Shown piece by piece: positions 24,131-28,896 of a stretch of 28,896 nt of DNA (position 1 is the stretch's first letter; every line of letters begins with the position of its first letter). Origin of the DNA: SZUA-584 sp041656035 (lineage in GTDB: Bacteria; Bacillota; Clostridia; Christensenellales; SZUA-584); assembly GCA_964586785.1 (NCBI GenBank), contig CAZPHS010000024.1, positions 1 to 28,896 on the forward strand, given 5' to 3'. Below the pieces are notes generated by a model. The model was not told the origin of the DNA. It made no database searches and worked only from the letters and a program-made list of their open reading frames with translations. The position numbers and the translations under genes are program-made.

Positions 24131-25889
24131 ATTCATTCAATCTAGCTTCGCTTAATTCTTTATCTATCCTGCCTATATCGGCAAGCAGCTTTCGTTTCTC
24201 GTCGCCCGACGCGCCGCGCAGTTTCGCAAAAAGCTCCGCGCGCTCGGCTTTTCGCTTATTGACGCGTATTCTTTTTGCGCAATCCTCAAGATACGCCGAC
24301 GGGTCGTCCGCGAACACCTCTATGCCCGCAAGATAAGCCGCCTCGTTTCTGTCCTCCTGCGCCTCAAGTTCTGATATTATTTCGGCATAAGTCGGCTGAA
24401 TTCCTCTTTTTGCGCACTCACATAAAGCAGAAAATATATTTTTATGCGGCTGCGTCAAAAAATCCTCGGCCGTTAAGTCTTCCGAAGCTTTTTCAAAGTA
24501 CCGCGTGTTTGCCATGGAGTATGACAAAAACGCTGTCTGCGCGTCGGTATTATCACCTTTTAGAGTATTATTATACCTGTTACTGGTACTAATATTCTTA
24601 TTGACACTCTTCTTTTGCATTTGGCCGATAACAGACGTTTGAGAATAGCCTGTCTTTTTTGACACCTGCTCCGCGTAGCGTTCGCGCGTTATGGGGCTTT
24701 CTATCGCGGAAAGTATATTCGACGCCTCTATAGCGAACGCCTCTTTTCCGTCTTCTGTTGATAAATCATGCTCCGCTTCGGCGCAGTTAAGCTTGTAGCC
24801 AACACTGCCCGGGGCGGCTTTCACCTTCTCGGCAAAACCCGAAAGTCCGTGCTTTTTTATAAAATCGTCCGGGTCCTGCCCCGGCTCGAAGCGGATAACG
24901 CGCACCGATAAGCCTTGCGTTTCAAGTATGTCTATGGCTTTTTTTGTGGCGGTCTCCCCCGCCTCGTCTCCGTCGTACGCTATATAACAATCACTCACAT
25001 ACCGTTTTAAAAGCAGCGCCTGCTGTTTGGTTAAAGCGGTGCCGAGCGACGCGACAACAGCTTTTACGCCGTGCGCGAACATGGACACTACGTCCATGTA
25101 TCCTTCAACTATAACGGCGCTTTTGGCGGAACGCTGCTTTCTTAGTATATTTATGCCGTAGAGGTTAAACCTTTTGTTAAACAGCGCCGTTTCTTTTGTG
25201 TTTAAGTATTTGGGAACGGCTTCCCCGAGAACGCGTCCGCCGAACGCTATAACGTCGCCTATAGCGTTTATTATAGGAAACATTATCCTGCCGCGGAACA
25301 TGTCATACTGTTTGTTGTCTTTTACGGTCACAAGGCCGCTTTCGTTTATAAGGCTTTGCGAAAAACCTTCTTTACCGAGCAGCGCCGCAACGCTGTCCCA
25401 TTCGTCCGGCGCGTACCCGAGACCGAAAAGCTTTATCGCGTCTTCCCCTATACCGCGATTTTTTAAGTATTTAAGCGCTTCCGTTCCTTTCGGGGAATAC
25501 AGCGCGTCACGGTAATACTGCGCCGCTTTTTTGTTCATCTGCGCTATTGTCTGCTTCTTTTGCTTTATTTGCGCGAACCGCATATCGTCCACCATCTGCG
25601 GCATAGGCAAACCCGCGCGCCGAGCCAAAAACTCGACCGCTTCGCCAAAAGATAGATTTTCGGTTTGCATTATAAAGTTTGTGACATTGCCGCCCTGTTT
25701 GCAGCCGAAACAGTAATAAAACTGTTTCTCACGGTTCACCGAAAAAGAAGGCAATTTTTCGTTGTGGAAAGGGCACAGCCCCCAGTAATTTCCACCGCGC
25801 TCCGTAAGCGTGGTATATGAAGATATGACATCGACTATATCGGATTTTGCATAAAGGTCGGACATCCATACGTCCGGAAACCTTGCCAC
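24129..25889 (-). CDS. dnaG: DNA primase DnaG
   Basis: This 586-residue primase lays RNA primers at the replication fork. The CHC2 zinc-binding domain is at the N terminus (C39, H42, C60, C63). The TOPRIM catalytic core shows EGYMD at 262-266 and DGDEAG at 306-311. The C-terminal region from about 440 is the helicase-interaction domain. A low-complexity Asn/Lys/Ser tract near 425-440 is noticeably AT-rich compared with the rest of the gene and probably forms a linker. The GTG start at 25889 shares one base with the stop of the upstream HD hydrolase gene. It is supported by collinearity of MARFPDVWMSDLYAKSDIVD with the known N terminus of E. coli DnaG. Confidence 0.96.
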   Translation of the reverse strand: MARFPDVWMSDLYAKSDIVDVISSYTTLTERGGNYWGLCPFHNEKLPSFSVNREKQFYYCFGCKQGGNVTNFIMQTENLSFGEAVEFLARRAGLPMPQMVDDMRFAQIKQKKQTIAQMNKKAAQYYRDALYSPKGTEALKYLKNRGIGEDAIKLFGLGYAPDEWDSVAALLGKEGFSQSLINESGLVTVKDNKQYDMFRGRIMFPIINAIGDVIAFGGRVLGEAVPKYLNTKETALFNKRFNLYGINILRKQRSAKSAVIVEGYMDVVSMFAHGVKAVVASLGTALTKQQALLLKRYVSDCYIAYDGDEAGETATKKAIDILETQGLSVRVIRFEPGQDPDDFIKKHGLSGFAEKVKAAPGSVGYKLNCAEAEHDLSTEDGKEAFAIEASNILSAIESPITRERYAEQVSKKTGYSQTSVIGQMQKKSVNKNISTSNRYNNTLKGDNTDAQTAFLSYSMANTRYFEKASEDLTAEDFLTQPHKNIFSALCECAKRGIQPTYAEIISELEAQEDRNEAAYLAGIEVFADDPSAYLEDCAKRIRVNKRKAERAELFAKLRGASGDEKRKLLADIGRIDKELSEARLNE

Positions 25890-26896
25890 TAGTATTTATC
25901 CCAGCCTTTCGGTATATAAATGTGTTTAAACAGCGATATGGCGTACCTGTCCGTCATTCCGGCTATATAATCTGAAACCGTCTGCATAAGCCCGTACCGT
26001 TCTATGCGCGGCTGCGCGTCGCCGCCCATAAGCTGCGGCTTCTCGCACAGCGATTCAAACAGCAGGCATATAAGCTTTTCGGCTTTAACCTCCTGCGTTT
26101 TCGCCGCGGAGCCCAAGTACACCTCGCTGAACATATACTGCCGCAGTTTTTCTGTCAGCTCCTCAATGCCCGCGGACATACGAAGATATGGCATATCCGC
26201 GCTGTTTGTTACTATATCGGATATCATGGCGTTTATGCGCGCGCTGTGCGTTGCCCCTAGGCCCTTTGCACATTCTTTGGGTATATCGCATATAACTCCG
26301 GCACGCATGGCGTCGTCTATATCGTGGTTAATGTACGCTATCCTGTCCGCGTAATTAACCGCCGCGCCTTCTAATGTAGCCGGTTTGCAGCTTTTTTTGT
26401 GGTTTAGTATGCCGTCGCGAACTTCCCACGTTAAATTAAGCCCCTCGCCGCCTTCTAAAAGCTCCGCAACGCGAAGGCTTTGCTCGTTGTGCTCAAAATG
26501 CCCCGTAAGCTTGTTTAAAACGCGCTCTCCGGCGTGACCGAAAGGTGTATGCCCAAGGTCGTGCCCCAGCGCTATCGCCTCCGTCAAGTCTTCGTTTAAC
26601 CTTAGCGCCCGGGCAATTGTGCGGGCAATCTGCGCGACCTCCAGAGTGTGCGTTAAGCGCGTGCGGTAATGGTCTCCCTCCGGCGAGAGAAAAACCTGCG
26701 TTTTGTGCTTAAGCCGCCGAAACGATTTGCAGTGTATTATTCTGTCCCGATCCCGCTGAAAATCCGTGCGCACAGGACAAGGCTCCAAAGGCTGCCGCCT
26801 GCCTTTGGAATCCGCGGCTTTCGCGGCGTATTGCGACAGCGCCTCATACTCGCGCCGCTCCGCCGCCCGCCTGAAACGGGCATCATTAATATCCAT
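25889..26896 (-). CDS. dgt: Deoxyguanosinetriphosphate triphosphohydrolase-like HD protein
   Basis: This 335-residue HD-domain phosphohydrolase belongs to the dGTPase-like family, which releases tripolyphosphate from dNTPs. RFRRAAERR-type N-terminal residues lead to KSFRRLKHKTQVF, then H83 in RLTHTLEVAQ, and HD at 112-113 in GHDLGHTPFGHAGE. NYADRIAYINHDIDDA follows near 185. These supply the metal ligands. The length and sequence fit the short Firmicutes branch, which is usually encoded just upstream of dnaG, as here with a one-base overlap. No ribosome site is seen before the ATG, and a promoter-like sequence ends only eight bases away, so the mRNA may be nearly leaderless. Confidence 0.92.
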   Translation of the reverse strand: MDINDARFRRAAERREYEALSQYAAKAADSKGRRQPLEPCPVRTDFQRDRDRIIHCKSFRRLKHKTQVFLSPEGDHYRTRLTHTLEVAQIARTIARALRLNEDLTEAIALGHDLGHTPFGHAGERVLNKLTGHFEHNEQSLRVAELLEGGEGLNLTWEVRDGILNHKKSCKPATLEGAAVNYADRIAYINHDIDDAMRAGVICDIPKECAKGLGATHSARINAMISDIVTNSADMPYLRMSAGIEELTEKLRQYMFSEVYLGSAAKTQEVKAEKLICLLFESLCEKPQLMGGDAQPRIERYGLMQTVSDYIAGMTDRYAISLFKHIYIPKGWDKY

Positions 26897-26904
26897 AATA
26901 ACTA

Positions 26905-26933
26905 TTTATACATCGGAGCGAAAAGTCCTGCAA
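26905..26933 (-). promoter_or_regulatory. Promoter of the dgt-dnaG-rpoD operon, close to the start codon
   Basis: TTGCAG (26928-26933) and TATAAA (26905-26910) on the minus strand are exactly 17 bases apart. Only eight bases separate the -10 box from the dgt ATG, so transcription should begin at or within a few bases of it. The -35 match is modest (three of six). Confidence 0.5.
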
Positions 26934-26947
26934 TCGGAGGGGGAAAG

Positions 26948-26970
26948 AAAAAGCGGAGCGTGCGCCCCGC
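26948..26970 (-). terminator. Intrinsic terminator after the first lipoprotein copy
   Basis: On the minus strand GCGGGGC and GCTCCGC pair over seven bases (one G-U) around GCAC and are followed by TTTTTC. It separates the tandem lipoprotein genes from the dgt promoter. The same hairpin occurs after the second copy, but with a broken T run. Confidence 0.75.
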
Positions 26971-26987
26971 CGCGGTATCAGCCTTTT

Positions 26988-27764
26988 TTATGGTTTTAAT
27001 AAATCATCCGTTTCATTAATCTTGGCATATCCCTTGTGATAACGGATGCCAATATTTTGTTTAATTATTTCCTTCATATTTTCTAAATCTTTTATTAAAG
27101 GAATACCGGTATCAAGGCCGACACTATGTTTTCCTTTGTTAAATTCTACTTTTTTTACGCGGTTATACTTTCGTATTGTTTCGGGCGTGATAGGTTCTTC
27201 CGGATGCACCAAAAACTCTTTCCCGTCTTGATTCCAAAAGAAATATGCTGTAACCAGCTCGCCTTCGGGCGAATCTACGTCTTCCCCAAAGTAGTAGCGC
27301 TGACGATAATAATATGTTTTACCGTCTACCGTTATTGTTTCAAATCCGGAAACATTGTCGTCAGGGTTAAAGAACACGAAGAAATCTATAAAATCTTTGT
27401 TCTCATTCTGGAATGTGATATTGTAGCGGGGCATATCAGGCTTCAAGCCTACTCTTACAACTTCAAGGCCCTTTGGAATCTCCTCAAAGATATAGTAATA
27501 GGCGTAACCGTCGGCGTTGGAAAGCAGAGTATCAAAAGCTTCGAGACTGTCCAGTTCCCAGTATGGGCTCCCTGTCCTTTTAAGCCCCGGTTCATTCTCA
27601 TTTTGCAGTTTATTCACATTTTCGACTTCTTTGACAGTTTGCGCAGCGGGCTGATTACCGCTGATACCCGAAAGCTCATTAGCGGGTTTTTGTTCAGCAG
27701 AGCACGCCGCGAGGGTAATCGCCATGACAACAGATAGCAGGCATACTAGAATTTTATTTTTCAT
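26988..27764 (-). CDS. Lipoprotein of unknown function, tandem copy 1
   Basis: This 258-residue exported protein has a signal peptide ending in the lipobox LAAC with lipidated cysteine 21. I do not recognise a family. The mature part is Glu/Lys/Tyr-rich with many short beta strands (GYAYYYIF, ITVDGKTYYYRQRYYF, VTAYFFWNQDGKEFLV) and a helical C terminus. It is one of two adjacent copies. The first 107 residues differ from copy 2 at one position, and the last 115 at one position (R for H). The middle about 30 residues are strongly different. The ATG follows AGGAG. The gene is AT-richer than the housekeeping genes next to it. It has its own promoter with a palindrome, unlike copy 2. Confidence 0.82.
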   Translation of the reverse strand: MKNKILVCLLSVVMAITLAACSAEQKPANELSGISGNQPAAQTVKEVENVNKLQNENEPGLKRTGSPYWELDSLEAFDTLLSNADGYAYYYIFEEIPKGLEVVRVGLKPDMPRYNITFQNENKDFIDFFVFFNPDDNVSGFETITVDGKTYYYRQRYYFGEDVDSPEGELVTAYFFWNQDGKEFLVHPEEPITPETIRKYNRVKKVEFNKGKHSVGLDTGIPLIKDLENMKEIIKQNIGIRYHKGYAKINETDDLLKP

Positions 27765-27794
27765 ATTAATCCTCTCCTCTGCCTAATGCTTGAG

Positions 27795-27822
27795 ATAATA
27801 CACTGTATTAGTCCAATCACAA
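27795..27822 (-). promoter_or_regulatory. Promoter of lipoprotein copy 1 with 15-bp palindrome
   Basis: TTGTGA (27817-27822) and TATTAT (27795-27800) on the minus strand are 16 bases apart. The perfect palindrome TAATACACTGTATTA (27796-27810, seven-base arms around one base) covers the -10 box and half the spacer, a position typical of a repressor site. Copy 2 has no such sequence upstream. Confidence 0.5.
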
Positions 27823-27823
27823 A

Positions 27824-27845
27824 CAGACGGAGCGTGCGCCCCGCC
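27824..27845 (-). terminator. Decayed terminator after lipoprotein copy 2
   Basis: The hairpin CGGGGC-GCAC-GCTCCG is kept from the duplicated unit, but the T run is replaced by TCTGTTTGTG because the duplication junction lies inside the original stem base. Termination here should be weak, allowing read-through into copy 1. Confidence 0.45.
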
Positions 27846-27860
27846 GCGGTATCAGCCTTT

Positions 27861-28652
27861 TTACGGTTTTAATAAATCATCCGTTTCATTAATCTTGGCA
27901 TATCCCTTGTGATAACGGATGCCAATATTTTGTTTAATTATTTCCTTCATATTTTCTAAATCTTTTATTAAAGGAATACCGGTATCAAGGCCGACACTAT
28001 GTTTTCCTTTGTTAAATTCTACTTTTTTTACGCGGTTATACTTTCGTATTGTTTCGGGCGTGATAGGTTCTTCCGGATGCACCAAAAACTCTTTCCCGTC
28101 TTGATTCCAAAAGAAATATGCGGTAACCAGCTCGCCTTCGGGCGAATCCACGTCTTCCCCAAAGTAGTAGCGCTGATGATAATAGTATGTTTTACCGTCA
28201 ACCGTTATTGTTTCAAATCCGACTAAACTACTTGGATCACTTAAGGCATCATTTAATGTGAACACGAAAAAGTGTATATTTTTTTTGTTTTTATTATTAA
28301 AAGTGATATTGTAATTTTCCATATCAGGTTTAAGTCCAATACGTACAACTTCAAGACCCTTTGGAATCTCCTCAAATATATAGTAATAGGCGTAACCGTC
28401 GGCGTTGGAAAGCAGAGTATCAAAAGCTTCGAGACTGTCCAGTTCCCAGTATGGGCTCCCTGTCCTTTTAAGCCCCGGTTCATTCTCATTTTGCAGTTTA
28501 TTCACATTTTCGACTTCTTTGACAGTTTGCGCAGCGGGCTGATTACCGCTGATACCCGAAAGCTCATTAGCGGGTTTTTGTTCAGCAGAGCACGCCGCGA
28601 GGGTAATCGCCATGACAACAGATAGCAGGCATACTAGAATTTTATTTTTCAT
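27861..28652 (-). CDS. Lipoprotein of unknown function, tandem copy 2
   Basis: This 263-residue copy has the same signal peptide and LAAC lipobox as copy 1. The central block replaces the copy 1 sequence around FQNENKDFIDFFVFFNPDDNVS by a block five residues longer (FNNKNKKNIHFFVFTLND onward). Aromatic and hydrophobic positions such as FFVF are kept, which suggests the same fold with a changed surface loop. Just upstream in the gene, synonymous changes cluster, then identity becomes complete toward the start. The ATG follows AAGGAG by nine bases. A TATAAT lies about 45 bases upstream, without a clear -35. It may be co-transcribed with copy 1 through a weak terminator. Function is unknown. Confidence 0.82.
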   Translation of the reverse strand: MKNKILVCLLSVVMAITLAACSAEQKPANELSGISGNQPAAQTVKEVENVNKLQNENEPGLKRTGSPYWELDSLEAFDTLLSNADGYAYYYIFEEIPKGLEVVRIGLKPDMENYNITFNNKNKKNIHFFVFTLNDALSDPSSLVGFETITVDGKTYYYHQRYYFGEDVDSPEGELVTAYFFWNQDGKEFLVHPEEPITPETIRKYNRVKKVEFNKGKHSVGLDTGIPLIKDLENMKEIIKQNIGIRYHKGYAKINETDDLLKP

Positions 28653-28819
28653 ATTAATTTTCTCCTTTATTAATGGGTGTGCTGTGCCTTGTATCTCATT
28701 ATTATATCTTTACATAATGGGCACCATTTATCAGGAAATGGAAGCCTACGTAAACTGTAACTATTGTCATGCTGCAGCGCAACGAAGCCCTCCGATGTTC
28801 CAACCGCTTACCGTAAAAC

Positions 28820-28896
28820 CTATTTTACAGTAACAACCTCGAATTGGCAGAACGCAAGCATTTCGTCGTCCGTATAACCCGCAGGAACGCAAGCAC
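28820..28896 (-). CDS. C-terminal tail of an unidentified protein (runs off the window)
   Basis: A minus-strand frame open to the window end encodes 24 residues finishing AGYTDDEMLAFCQFEVVTVK and a TAG stop at 28820. The composition looks like real coding sequence, but it is too short to identify. Between it and the lipoprotein start (28653-28819) I see a possible -10 box and no terminator. Confidence 0.45.
   Translation of the reverse strand, partial: ACVPAGYTDDEMLAFCQFEVVTVK

Larger units (their letters stand above)
26954..28660. repeat. Tandem duplication of a lipoprotein gene with its terminator hairpin
   Basis: The unit 26954 to about 27771 recurs at 27828 to about 28660. It covers the terminator hairpin, the whole gene and a few bases before the start codon. 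Identity is essentially complete over about 280 bases at the 5' side of the gene and over most of the 3' side. It breaks down in the centre (27349-27431 versus 28222-28319, 83 and 98 bases). Upstream regions beyond the start codon are unrelated. Confidence 0.9.

Noticed and set aside
24555..24600. AT-rich TATAAT-containing tract in dnaG as an internal rpoD promoter
   Set aside because: Internal promoters before sigA are known, but no -35 or extended -10 accompanies it, so it was not listed.
27126..27737. Plus-strand 203-codon frame opposite lipoprotein copy 1
   Set aside because: It is antisense to a gene with a clear signal peptide and is broken in the matching position opposite copy 2.

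Overview
The window looks like a piece of a bacterial chromosome from the Firmicutes, most likely class Clostridia, and probably from a metagenome-assembled genome. The reasons are: the order dgt, dnaG, rpoD, trmK, Nif3-like and zinc-ribbon gene followed by rnpB; a SigA-type primary sigma factor; Gram-positive style lipoproteins; strong AGGAG-like ribosome binding sites; and several GTG or TTG starts. Base composition is intermediate, with clearly AT-richer stretches at 10.3-11.5 kb and 27-28.7 kb. A run of exactly 100 N at 8421-8520 marks a scaffold join of unknown true length. I found no tRNA, insertion sequence, CRISPR array or prophage.

Left part (1-4821). The start of dnaE (DNA polymerase III alpha) leaves the window on the minus strand. 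Divergent from it are an ABC importer permease and ATPase with no binding protein beside them. Two tandem lipoproteins follow, each joining an SH3-like region to a VanX-type (M15D) D-Ala-D-Ala dipeptidase domain.

Envelope block (4822-10206, minus). The L,D-transpeptidase interrupted by the N run, a small lipoprotein, an MBOAT O-acyltransferase and an AlgX/DHHW-type SGNH partner form one compact run. A second, intact L,D-transpeptidase paralogue lies upstream. Both transpeptidase genes share a 13-bp upstream box. Together with the dipeptidases this is a concentrated set for cross-linking, trimming and O-acylating the wall or a surface polymer.

Middle (10318-19928, minus). A MarR-type regulator and an MntP manganese exporter precede one giant gene of 2772 codons. 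Its product has the architecture of cyclic beta-1,2-glucan synthase (GT84, glycoamylase-like domain, GH94 phosphorylase domain).

Housekeeping block (20167-26896, minus). RNase P RNA has its own promoter inside the preceding gene. Upstream lie the zinc-ribbon coiled-coil protein, the Nif3-like protein, TrmK, RpoD, DnaG and a dGTPase-like HD hydrolase. Spacing is tight, with overlaps of 1 and 10 bases.

Right edge (26988-28896, minus). Two tandem copies of an unrecognised lipoprotein are nearly identical at both ends and sharply different in a central block. A 24-codon tail of another gene runs off the end.

No gene-free stretch exceeds 300 bases except 19929-20562, which contains rnpB. The best candidates for something undescribed are the mosaic tandem lipoproteins, the envelope-remodelling block, the giant glucan synthase in a Gram-positive setting, and a leader upstream of mntP that can fold in two mutually exclusive ways.
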